A program made the position numbers and the translations under genes. A DNA stretch of 64,000 bases from Buchnera aphidicola (Periphyllus koelreuteriae) (lineage in GTDB: Bacteria; Pseudomonadota; Gammaproteobacteria; Enterobacterales; Enterobacteriaceae). The notes beneath the pieces are model-generated. The model was not told the origin of the DNA and did not search any database. It saw only the letters and a program-made list of their open reading frames with translations. This document shows positions 17,911 through 26,374 of this stretch, piece after piece (within the stretch, counting starts at the first letter, position 1; the number at the start of each line of letters is the position of its first letter). Location: the NCBI RefSeq assembly GCF_039360445.1, contig NZ_CP134981.1, positions 255,280 through 319,279 on the forward strand. Direction: 5' to 3'.

Positions 17911-18023
17911 TTTTTTTTTAATTTTTTTATAAAAAATAAAAATTATATATTATGTTAATATAAAATACAAAAAATAAATTTTATAAATAATTTCAATTAA
18001 AATATTTTTGTATAAAAATTTCT

Positions 18024-18659
18024 ATGAAAAAAAATAAATTTATAGTTGTAGAGGGAATGGAAGGATCTGGAAAAACTACTGCATGTAAAAAAATAAAAAA
18101 AATTCTTTTATCAAAAATGATTAAAAACGTTATCATAGTCAGACAACCAGGAAGTACATTTATTTCTGAAAAAATCCGATCATTAATTAAATCTGATTAT
18201 AAACATGAAAAATTAAATAAATATTCTGAATTATTATTGTTATATTCTGCTCGTTTTCAATTATTAAAAAATATCATTCAACCACAATTAAAAAAAGGAA
18301 ACTGGATTATTTCAGATAGACATAATTTATCTTCCATTGCTTATCAAAGAGGAGGTCAAGGAATTCAAAACTCTTTAATAAAAAAATTAATTAAAATTAC
18401 AAATAAATTTGCTAAACCTGATTTAACAATTTTTTTTGATGTGAATCAAAAAATTGGATTAAAACGAATTTCATTTCGTTCAAAATTAGATAGAATAGAA
18501 AAAAAATCATATCTTTTTTTTTCTAAAGTAAGAAAATATTATTTAAAATATATATCATTAGAATCAAAAAAAATAATAATTAATGCAAATTTAAATTTAA
18601 AAATAGTGAATAAAGTTCTTAAAAAAAAATTAAATCATTGGTTAAAAAATATTAAATGA
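18024..18659 (+). CDS. tmk: Thymidylate kinase
   Basis: Phosphorylates dTMP to dTDP for DNA synthesis. It is 211 residues (E. coli 213). The P-loop GMEGSGKTTA is at about 10-19, VRQPGST follows, the base-binding SDRHNLSSIAYQRGG is intact, and the lid contains KLDRIE. Its last four bases overlap the holB start (ATGA), implying translational coupling, as in E. coli. Confidence 0.95.
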   Translation: MKKNKFIVVEGMEGSGKTTACKKIKKILLSKMIKNVIIVRQPGSTFISEKIRSLIKSDYKHEKLNKYSELLLLYSARFQLLKNIIQPQLKKGNWIISDRHNLSSIAYQRGGQGIQNSLIKKLIKITNKFAKPDLTIFFDVNQKIGLKRISFRSKLDRIEKKSYLFFSKVRKYYLKYISLESKKIIINANLNLKIVNKVLKKKLNHWLKNIK

Positions 18660-19636
18660 AAATATATCCATGGTTAAAAAAAACATATAAAATTATTATT
18701 AATCAATTTATAAAAAAAAAATTACATCATGCAATAATGATTCGATCTACAATAAAAATAGGATCATCACAATTAATCTATTTATTATGTAAAAAAATTG
18801 TATGTATTGAATCAAATAATTTATTTAGTTGCAATACTTGTCATAATTGTACATTAATAAATTCTAAAAATTATCCAGATCTTTATATTTTAATTCCTGA
18901 AATAAATAAAAAAACAATTGGTATTGAAGTAATTAAAAAATGTATAGAAAAAATTCAAAATACTTCAACTCTGGAAAAAAATACAATTATTTGGATTCCT
19001 AAAATTCATTTATTAACGGAATCCGCAATAAACTCATTATTAAAAATATTAGAAGATCCTCCAAAAAAAACAATATTTATATTAGATTATTATAATTCTT
19101 TTAAATTGAAAAAAACTTTTAAAAGTAGATGTATAATTTATGATATTTTTCCTCCGTCAGAAAAAATTGGAATATCTTGGCTAAAAAAAAAAATAAAAAA
19201 AAAGAAAAAAAATTTATTTATATCTTTACGTTTATCAGAAAATTCACCTATTTTAGCAAAAAAAATACTTAAAAATTCAAATTGGAAAGAAAGAAAAAAA
19301 TTTTTTAAACAAATTAAAAAATCAATAAAAGAAAAAAATTTATTTAAATTAATTAAATTTTTTAAAAAAAATTTATTAAAAAAAATTTATTGGATATATA
19401 CATTAATATTAGATTCTATTAAATATCATTATTATAAAAATTCTAAATTAATAAACCTTGATCAAAAAAAATTAATAAAAATTTTAAATAAAAAAAATGA
19501 TCTTAAAAATTTATATCTTATAATTGATATCTGGAAAAAATGTTTTTTTTATTCAAAAAATATACCTAATGTCAATAAAGAATTTATTTTATTAGAACCA
19601 TTAATAAAATGGGAAAAAATATTTAAATTTTTATAA
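18656..19636 (+). CDS. holB: DNA polymerase III delta' subunit
   Basis: Clamp-loader subunit that helps place the beta clamp on DNA. It is 326 residues (E. coli 334). The four-cysteine zinc module is readable (KKIVCIESNN, then SCNTCHNC), followed by the AAA+ segment IWIPKIHLLTESAINSLLKI and EDPPKKTIFIL. No Walker A is present, as is normal for delta'. The C-terminal domain is diverged and Lys rich. The start overlaps tmk. Confidence 0.93.
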   Translation: MKIYPWLKKTYKIIINQFIKKKLHHAIMIRSTIKIGSSQLIYLLCKKIVCIESNNLFSCNTCHNCTLINSKNYPDLYILIPEINKKTIGIEVIKKCIEKIQNTSTLEKNTIIWIPKIHLLTESAINSLLKILEDPPKKTIFILDYYNSFKLKKTFKSRCIIYDIFPPSEKIGISWLKKKIKKKKKNLFISLRLSENSPILAKKILKNSNWKERKKFFKQIKKSIKEKNLFKLIKFFKKNLLKKIYWIYTLILDSIKYHYYKNSKLINLDQKKLIKILNKKNDLKNLYLIIDIWKKCFFYSKNIPNVNKEFILLEPLIKWEKIFKFL

Positions 19637-19667
19637 TTAATTTATTTCAAATTTAGGAGAAAAAAAT

Positions 19668-20453
19668 ATGTTTTTAATAGATTCACATTGTCATCTTGAT
19701 AAATTAAATTTTAATAAAAACAAATTATCAAAAATACTTAAAAAAGCATACTCTAATAAAGTTAAAATAATATTATCAATTTCTATATCACTTAACAATT
19801 TCAAAAAAATAAAAAAATTATTAAAAAATAATAAATATAAAATTTTTTATTCATGTGGAATTCATCCATTACATATAAAAAACAAAAAAAATATATTTAA
19901 AAAATTATATAAATATTCTAAAAACGAAAAAGTTATTGCAATAGGAGAAACAGGATTAGATTATTTTTATTCAAAAAATAATATATTAGAACAAAAATAC
20001 TTTTTTTCTAAACATATAGAATTAAGTAAAAAACTTAATAAACCAATTATTATTCATTCAAGAAATTCAGGAAAAGATATAATTAAAATTTTAAAAAAAA
20101 ATGAATCTCATAAATTAAAAGGAATATTACATTCTTTTAATGATAATTTAAAAATTGCATTACAACTTTTAGATATGAATTTTTATATATCTTTTTCTGG
20201 AATGATTACATTTAAAAATTCTAAAGCATTACAATCAATAATTAAAAATATACCCTTAAATAGATTACTCTTAGAAACAGATTCTCCTTATTTAACACCT
20301 GAGCCTTATAGAGGTAAGGAAAATCAACCTTCCTATATATACTATATTGCAAAATATATTTCTAATTTACTTAAAATAGATATAGAAGAATTAAGTTATA
20401 TTACTAAAAAAAATTTCTTTAAATTGTTTAAATTAAATAAATTAAAAAAATAA
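19668..20453 (+). CDS. ycfH: TatD-family metal-dependent hydrolase YcfH
   Basis: TIM-barrel metal-dependent hydrolase of the TatD family, thought to act as a DNase. It is 261 residues (E. coli YcfH 265). The metal ligands are in place: IDSHCHLD at the N terminus, IGETGLDYF, IIHSRNSG, the SF-preceding His in GILHSF, and ETDSPYLTPEPYRGKENQP near the C terminus. The tmk-holB-ycfH-ptsG order copies E. coli. AGGAG precedes the ATG. The physiological substrate is unknown. Confidence 0.93.
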   Translation: MFLIDSHCHLDKLNFNKNKLSKILKKAYSNKVKIILSISISLNNFKKIKKLLKNNKYKIFYSCGIHPLHIKNKKNIFKKLYKYSKNEKVIAIGETGLDYFYSKNNILEQKYFFSKHIELSKKLNKPIIIHSRNSGKDIIKILKKNESHKLKGILHSFNDNLKIALQLLDMNFYISFSGMITFKNSKALQSIIKNIPLNRLLLETDSPYLTPEPYRGKENQPSYIYYIAKYISNLLKIDIEELSYITKKNFFKLFKLNKLKK

Positions 20454-20458
20454 ATTCA

Positions 20459-20476
20459 TTTTTTTTTTTTTTTTTT
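20459..20476 (+). repeat. T18 homopolymer
   Basis: An uninterrupted run of 18 T in the 60-bp gap between ycfH and ptsG, directly followed by seven A. It could weaken read-through into ptsG or form a short T/A hairpin. Confidence 0.85.
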
Positions 20477-20513
20477 AAAAAAATTAAATATCTATTTAAA
20501 AATCGAGGAAATT

Positions 20514-21947
20514 ATGTTTCAAAATATGTTTGCTAATTTACAAAAAGTTGGAAAATCATTAATGCTTCCAGTTTCAGTTTTACCTATTGCTGGAATTTTA
20601 TTAGGGATAGGATCAGCTAATTTTCATTTTATTCCAAATTTTATTTTAAAAATTATGTCAGAAACTGGTGGATCAATTTTTTATAATATGCCTCTTATTT
20701 TTTCTATTGGAGTAGCATTAGGTTTTACAAAAAATGATGGAGTAGCAGCGTTAGCTGCTGTAATTTCATATAATATAATGATAAAAACATCTAATTTAAT
20801 GTTTCCATTTTTTTTAAATCATTCATTTTTTTTAATTAATAATTCTATTAAAAATATAAATGATACAGGAATAATAGGAGGAATATTATCTGGAACTCTT
20901 TCATCTTATTTATTTAATAAATTTTATAAAATTCAATTACCAGAATATTTAGGTTTTTTTTCAGGAAAAAGATTTGTTCCTATTATTTCTGGTTTATCTT
21001 CTATAATATTGGGATTAATTTTATCTTTTATATGGCCTCCTATAGGATATATCATACAAAAATTTTCAATTTGGTCTGCATATCAAAATCCAATAATTGC
21101 TTTTGGAATTTATGGATTAGTTGAAAGATCTCTCGTTCCATTTGGACTTCATCATATTTGGAATGTTCCATTTCAAATGCAAATTGGAGAATATATAAAT
21201 AATGCAGGACAAGTGTTTCATGGAGATATAGCAAGATATATGGCTGGAGATTCTCAAGCTGGAAAATTATCAGGAGGTTTTCTTTTTAAAATGTATGGAT
21301 TACCAGGAGCAGCATTAGCTATTTGGAAAACAGCAAAAAAAGAAAATAAGGCAAAAGTAGGAGGAATAATGTTATCAGCTGCTCTTACAGCTTTTTTAAC
21401 AGGAATTACAGAACCAATTGAATTTGCTTTTCTTTTTGTATCTCCTATTTTATATTTTATACATTCAATACTTGCAGGTTTATCTTTTTCTATATGTATT
21501 TTATTAAATATGAGAGCTGGAACAAGTTTTTCTCATGGATTAGTTGATTTTATTTTATTAAGTGGTCATGGTAATCGATTATGGTTGTTTCCAATTATTG
21601 GAATTTTTTATTTATTATTATATTATATTATATTTTATTTTTTTATATTAAAATTTAATTTAAAAACTATTGGAAGAGAAAAAAAAATACAAACTAAATC
21701 AAATAATAATATTATAAATAAAATTCCAAAAATTGTTAAATATTTAGGAGGAAAAAAAAATATTTCTAGTATTGACGCATGTATAACAAGATTAAGAATA
21801 ACAGTATATAATTCTTCAATAGTTAATCAAAAAAAAATAAAATCATTAGGTGCATCAGGAGTATTTATTTCAGGTTTAGGAATTCAAATTGTATTTGGAA
21901 CCCAATCAGATAATATTAAAACATTAATAGATAATTATATAAAATAA
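20514..21947 (+). CDS. ptsG: PTS glucose-specific EIICB component
   Basis: Imports and phosphorylates glucose. It is 477 residues, the E. coli length. The IIC membrane domain (about 1-385) has the start [20 protein letters not shown], the segment [10 protein letters not shown] and [12 protein letters not shown]. The IIB domain follows, with the phosphorylated Cys in [10 protein letters not shown] near residue 420. Phosphate must come from Crr, HPr and EI encoded elsewhere. The GAGGAAATT ribosome-binding site is strong. Probably the main sugar entry for the cell. Confidence 0.97.
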   Translation: MFQNMFANLQKVGKSLMLPVSVLPIAGILLGIGSANFHFIPNFILKIMSETGGSIFYNMPLIFSIGVALGFTKNDGVAALAAVISYNIMIKTSNLMFPFFLNHSFFLINNSIKNINDTGIIGGILSGTLSSYLFNKFYKIQLPEYLGFFSGKRFVPIISGLSSIILGLILSFIWPPIGYIIQKFSIWSAYQNPIIAFGIYGLVERSLVPFGLHHIWNVPFQMQIGEYINNAGQVFHGDIARYMAGDSQAGKLSGGFLFKMYGLPGAALAIWKTAKKENKAKVGGIMLSAALTAFLTGITEPIEFAFLFVSPILYFIHSILAGLSFSICILLNMRAGTSFSHGLVDFILLSGHGNRLWLFPIIGIFYLLLYYIIFYFFILKFNLKTIGREKKIQTKSNNNIINKIPKIVKYLGGKKNISSIDACITRLRITVYNSSIVNQKKIKSLGASGVFISGLGIQIVFGTQSDNIKTLIDNYIK

Positions 21948-21977
21948 ATTATTTTTTTAAATAAAGGATAAAAAGAT

Positions 21978-22319
21978 ATGAATATTGAAAATATTTTTGA
22001 AAAAATATTAAAAAAAAAAATTCCATCAAAAATAATTTATCAAAATAAAAAAATAACTGCATTCAAAGATATTTCTCCAAAAGCACCAGTTCATATAATA
22101 ATTATTCCTAACAAATTTATTAAAAATCTTAATTATATTAATAAAAAAAATTCAAATATATTAAGTGAAATGATTTGTGCATCAGTAAAAATAGCAAAAA
22201 ATAAAAAAATTAATAAATCAGGATATAGAATTATTATTAATTGTAACAAAGATGGAAGACAAAAAATACAATATTTACATATGCATTTAATTGGAGGGAA
22301 AAAATTAAATAAATTTTAA
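21978..22319 (+). CDS. hinT: HIT-family purine nucleoside phosphoramidase HinT
   Basis: Hydrolyses adenosine phosphoramidates. It is 113 residues (E. coli 119). [20 protein letters not shown] and [16 protein letters not shown] match the family. The HIT motif reads Y99-L-H101-M-H103-L, so the first of the three histidines is Tyr, whereas the nucleophile (middle His) and last His are kept. The C-terminal tail is shortened. It follows ptsG by 30 bp, with AAAGGA ahead of its ATG. Confidence 0.93.
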   Translation: MNIENIFEKILKKKIPSKIIYQNKKITAFKDISPKAPVHIIIIPNKFIKNLNYINKKNSNILSEMICASVKIAKNKKINKSGYRIIINCNKDGRQKIQYLHMHLIGGKKLNKF

Positions 22320-22328
22320 AAAAATAAT

Positions 22329-22362
22329 TAGTTTGTAAGAAAAATAAATTTCTTACAAACTA
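22329..22362. terminator. 14-bp hairpin between hinT and the porin gene
   Basis: TAGTTTGTAAGAAA pairs with TTTCTTACAAACTA over 14 bp around a 6-nt loop. It is placed between convergent genes. The T-rich tail is on the minus-strand side, so it is best suited to ending porin transcription. Confidence 0.75.
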
Positions 22363-22486
22363 TACAAAAAAAAATTTATAAAATTAATTATTAATATTAT
22401 ATAAATATAATTTTTTTAATTAATTTAATTTATAATAATTATAATGCAAAAAAATAAATTAAACATAAAATTTCTTTATATTTAAA

Positions 22487-23626
22487 TTAAAAAATATACA
22501 TTATTCCTGTTCCAATTGAATTATTTACATCATCAAAATAATTTTTTTTCTCAGAAAAATATTTATTGTTTTTAAATAAACTATATTTATAATGAATATT
22601 TAAAACAAAATTTTTATTAAAATTATAAGTTAATATAAAATTAAGATGATTATTTAAAGTATCAGATTTAGATATTTTATGATAATCACCATTAGTTATT
22701 GCTTTACCAAAAGATTTTATATATCCCATTGATGCCTTAAATCCATTTCTAAAATCATAATTTCCAGACACTTCAATTGAATCTAAAATTTTATATTTTT
22801 TATCATATTTTTGAAAATTTCTTTCAATATTTTTAGAATGACAATAAAATCCTGAAACCATTGAATTTTTAAAAGAATAATAACAACCTAGAGCATATGA
22901 TTTTACAAAATCACATGCTTTGTTTAAGTGATTTTGTTCATTATACGGACTTATTTCTGTTGAACCAATTATTTTAAAACCATATATACTATTATATTGT
23001 AGAGCTGCTCCCCAAGAATCATTATATATTTTTTTTATATTTGATTTATCATTTCTACAATAATTGTGATGTTGTAAAACAAGATCAAAACCATCTAAAT
23101 ACCCTGAAAAGTTTTTATTTTTATAAGTAAGAACATCATCTGTGCGACCTAGTAAAAAATTGTCGTCTTTATGAAATATAATACTTTCTGTATTATCAAA
23201 AAATTTATTAGTAAATTGTTTAGAGTAATAAGTTATTCCATAATTTCTTCCATAATCAATACTTCCCCATTTACCAAAATCTAAACCAACATAAGATAAA
23301 TTAATATTGTTTTTATTAAAACTATTTGAAATATTTTCATTATAAGATGAAGAAAATTTTGGATTATATTCAACATGCATATATCCAGATATAAATTTAT
23401 TAATATAAGATTTACTCACAATTCCAATTTTTAAATTTGTATAATTTCCTATTGAATGAAAAGCAAATGGATTGGAAGTATATGAATAAAAATATAATGG
23501 ATTAACATTACCATATAAATTTATTGTTTGACCATTTTCATTATATATTTCTTTTGCATTAATAGATGAAACAGAAGAAGATAATAATAAAGGAAATAAT
23601 ATAGCTAAAGATTTTCGATTGATCAT
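22487..23626 (-). CDS. ompF: OmpF/OmpC-like general porin
   Basis: A trimeric outer-membrane diffusion channel of 379 residues. A signal peptide with cleavage after INA (residue 24) is followed by the porin start GQTINLYGNVNPLYFYSY, then the strand WGSIDYGRNYGITYY, DVLTYKNKNFSGYLDGFDLVLQ-type strands and the C-terminal FVLNIHYKYSLFKN with a final Phe. The constriction loop L3 lacks the PEFGG motif and contains IIFHKDD instead. It sits next to asnS as ompF does in E. coli. A 25-bp palindrome lies in its upstream spacer. Confidence 0.88.
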   Translation of the reverse strand: MINRKSLAILFPLLLSSSVSSINAKEIYNENGQTINLYGNVNPLYFYSYTSNPFAFHSIGNYTNLKIGIVSKSYINKFISGYMHVEYNPKFSSSYNENISNSFNKNNINLSYVGLDFGKWGSIDYGRNYGITYYSKQFTNKFFDNTESIIFHKDDNFLLGRTDDVLTYKNKNFSGYLDGFDLVLQHHNYCRNDKSNIKKIYNDSWGAALQYNSIYGFKIIGSTEISPYNEQNHLNKACDFVKSYALGCYYSFKNSMVSGFYCHSKNIERNFQKYDKKYKILDSIEVSGNYDFRNGFKASMGYIKSFGKAITNGDYHKISKSDTLNNHLNFILTYNFNKNFVLNIHYKYSLFKNNKYFSEKKNYFDDVNNSIGTGIMYIF

Positions 23627-23708
23627 AATAATTTATATTACCTTATTAGAAAAATAATATTTAAATATAGAAATTTTTTAATTTATTATTGATATAAAAT
23701 TTTTTATT

Positions 23709-23759
23709 ATATTAATTTAAAATTAATATTTTTAAAAAATATTAATTTTAAATTAATAT
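23709..23759. repeat. 51-nt perfect A/T-only palindrome (25-bp arms)
   Basis: Arms 23709-23733 and 23735-23759 are perfectly complementary over 25 positions around a single central A. It lies between the end of asnS and the start of the porin gene, both minus strand, so it could end asnS mRNA or fold in the porin leader. It is the longest perfect hairpin I found. Confidence 0.85.
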
Positions 23760-23799
23760 TTTAAATAAAATTTTTTTAAAAAATAAATCTAAAAAAAAT

Positions 23800-25185
23800 T
23801 TAAAAATTTGCATTATTAATAGTTCTTGGAAAAGGAATAACATCTTTAATATTTTTAATTCCTGTAACATACATAATAAATCTCTCTAAACCTAATCCAA
23901 ATCCAGAATGAGGAACAGTTCCATAAAATCTTAAATCTCTATACCATTTATAATCATTAATATTAAGTTTTAATTCTAATATTCTTTTATCTAAATAATT
24001 TATTCGTTCTTCTCTTTGTGAACCACCTATAATTTCTCCAATTTCAGGAAATAAAATATCTAATGCTGCAACAGTTTTTTTATCTTTATTTACTCTCATA
24101 TAAAATGGTTTTAATTTTTTAGGATAATTTATTATAATTATTGGTGATTTAAAATATTTATCTACTAAAAATTTTTCATGATCTGTTGTTAATTCATCTC
24201 CATAACAAATTTTATCTTTAAAAATTTTTTTTTGTTTATTTAAAATATTTATTGCTAAATCATAAGTAATTTTTAACATTTTAGATTTTAAAAAAACCTT
24301 TAATTTATTAATCAGATTAGAATTAATATTTTTATTAAAAAATAATAAATCATTTTTATTATTTTTTAAAATAAAACTTATAACATATTTTAACATTTTT
24401 TCAATTATTTTAATAATTTCATTTAAATTTTTAAAAGCTACTTCTACTTCTAACATCCAAAACTCAGATAAATGACGAGTAGTATTAGATTTTTCTGCTC
24501 TAAATATTGGACCAAAAGTATAAACTTTAGATAATGCACATGCATATGCTTCAATAGTTAATTGACCAGATACAGTTAAATAAACGTCTTTTCCAAAAAA
24601 TTTATTATTTTTATTTAAAGATTTATTTAAATTATTTTTTAAATTTGATATGTTAAACATATCTCCAGCTCCTTCTGCATTTAAAGAAGTAATAATTGGA
24701 GAAGATACTAAATAATAATTATTTTTATTAAAAAATTTATGAAAAGCATAAAAAATATTACTTCTTATTCTAGAAATAGATCCAATTATATGTGTTCTTG
24801 GTCGTAAATGTGCATATTTTCTTAAATGTTCCATAGTATGTTTTTTAGAAGACATAGGATAAGAATCTGGATGACTAACCAATCCTAAAATTTTACATTT
24901 TAAAACTTGAATTTCAAACTTATTTTTTTTATTTATCTTATAAACTAATTTTCCTTTAATAGAAATTGAACAACCAGGAATAATTTTTAAAAATGAATCT
25001 TTAAAATTAATAAATTCTGTTGTAAAAACTAATTGCAAAGTTTGAATACATGAACCATCATAAATATCAACAAAAAATAATTTTTTTTTTGAACTTCTTT
25101 TATTTTTCACCCAACCATTAATTTTAATTATAGAATTATTTTTTATTGTATTATTAATAATATCTTTTATTGATATACTTTTCAT
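23800..25185 (-). CDS. asnS: Asparaginyl-tRNA synthetase
   Basis: Class IIb synthetase charging tRNA-Asn. It is 461 residues (E. coli 466). An N-terminal OB anticodon-binding domain (INGWVKNKRSSKKKLFF) leads into the catalytic domain with LRPRTHIIGSISRIRS (motif 1 region), FRAEKSNTTRHLSEFWMLEVE-type motif 2, and GLGLERFIM (motif 3). It ends PFPRTINNANF. The insert between motifs 2 and 3 is Lys/Asn rich and drifted. Upstream, 25293-25312 is a perfect 20-nt palindrome. Confidence 0.96.
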   Translation of the reverse strand: MKSISIKDIINNTIKNNSIIKINGWVKNKRSSKKKLFFVDIYDGSCIQTLQLVFTTEFINFKDSFLKIIPGCSISIKGKLVYKINKKNKFEIQVLKCKILGLVSHPDSYPMSSKKHTMEHLRKYAHLRPRTHIIGSISRIRSNIFYAFHKFFNKNNYYLVSSPIITSLNAEGAGDMFNISNLKNNLNKSLNKNNKFFGKDVYLTVSGQLTIEAYACALSKVYTFGPIFRAEKSNTTRHLSEFWMLEVEVAFKNLNEIIKIIEKMLKYVISFILKNNKNDLLFFNKNINSNLINKLKVFLKSKMLKITYDLAINILNKQKKIFKDKICYGDELTTDHEKFLVDKYFKSPIIIINYPKKLKPFYMRVNKDKKTVAALDILFPEIGEIIGGSQREERINYLDKRILELKLNINDYKWYRDLRFYGTVPHSGFGLGLERFIMYVTGIKNIKDVIPFPRTINNANF

Positions 25186-25335
25186 AAAAATTTCCTTTAT
25201 AAAAATATTTATAAAAAAAAATATGTATTTTTTAAAAAAATTTATTTTTTAATAGAATTATATATTAAAATTTTAATTTGTAAAATAAATCAAAATTATA
25301 AATTTATAATTTATTTTATAAAAATAAAAAAATTA

Positions 25336-26295
25336 TTATTTTAAAAAATTATTTTTAAAAATATTTTTATTTTTATAACATTTTTTAGAACAAAAAGACT
25401 TATATAATTTTGAACATGAAATACATTGTATAAATAAAAGATTACATTTTGGATTCATACAATTAATATAATAATCTGATTTATTTTTACATTGATAACA
25501 AGTTGATAAAATATCTTTAGAAATCGTTTCATTCATCCTAAAATCAAAAACAAAATTTTTTCCTAAAAATTTTATTGGAATATTATTTTTAATACAATCA
25601 TTAAAATAACCAATAATTCCTCCATAAATTTGATAAACATTATTATATCCATTAATATTCATTAAATAAGCTGTTTTTTCACATCTAATTCCACCGGTAC
25701 AATAAATTACTATTTTATTATTTTTATACATATAAATATAATTAAATATATTTTTTAATACATTTTTAAATGTCATTGAATTAATTGAAATAGCATTTTT
25801 AAAATGACCAATTTTATATTCATAATAATTTCTAATATCTAAAAAAATTGTTTTTTTATCATCTAAAAAATTATTTACATCTTTTGAAAATAAATATTTT
25901 TTATTAAATTTATTTTTTATAAAATTTAATTTTATATTATCAGCAACAAGTTGTTTTTTAATTTTTACTTTTAATTTAAAAAAAGCTTGTTTAATATTAT
26001 TTATTCCAATATTTATATAAATATCTTTTAAATTTTTATCAATAATATTTAAATATTTTTTCATTTTATAAAAAAACTTTTTTAAAATACTACCTTGAAC
26101 ATTAATTCCTTCATGAGAAATATAAATTCTTCCAAAAATACTTAATTTATTAAAATATCTTTCAATTTTATTTTTAATTTTTTTTACATTTTTTATATAA
26201 AAATATTTATAAAAAGAAAAATTAATTCTAATATAATAATTTATATCTTTATTTTTAAATTTCTTATCATTAATAAAATTAACTATGCTAAACAT
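25336..26295 (-). CDS. trhO: tRNA uridine-5 hydroxylase TrhO (rhodanese family)
   Basis: Oxygen-dependent hydroxylation of U34 in tRNA, an early step to cmo5U or mo5U. It is 319 residues (E. coli 350). The N-terminal acylphosphatase-like domain includes GRIYISHEGINVQG. The rhodanese domain has LDIRNYYEYKIGHF and the active-site loop IYCTGGIRCEKTAYLM. The C terminus keeps a cysteine cluster (CYQCKNKSDYYINCMNPKC). Formerly yceA. It is 79 bp downstream of valS on the same strand. Confidence 0.93.
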   Translation of the reverse strand: MFSIVNFINDKKFKNKDINYYIRINFSFYKYFYIKNVKKIKNKIERYFNKLSIFGRIYISHEGINVQGSILKKFFYKMKKYLNIIDKNLKDIYINIGINNIKQAFFKLKVKIKKQLVADNIKLNFIKNKFNKKYLFSKDVNNFLDDKKTIFLDIRNYYEYKIGHFKNAISINSMTFKNVLKNIFNYIYMYKNNKIVIYCTGGIRCEKTAYLMNINGYNNVYQIYGGIIGYFNDCIKNNIPIKFLGKNFVFDFRMNETISKDILSTCYQCKNKSDYYINCMNPKCNLLFIQCISCSKLYKSFCSKKCYKNKNIFKNNFLK

Positions 26296-26374
26296 AAATT
26301 TATTTCCATTAGTTTAAAAAAATATATAAAACAAATTCAATAAATATTTTTTTTAAATAAGAAATATTAAAATT

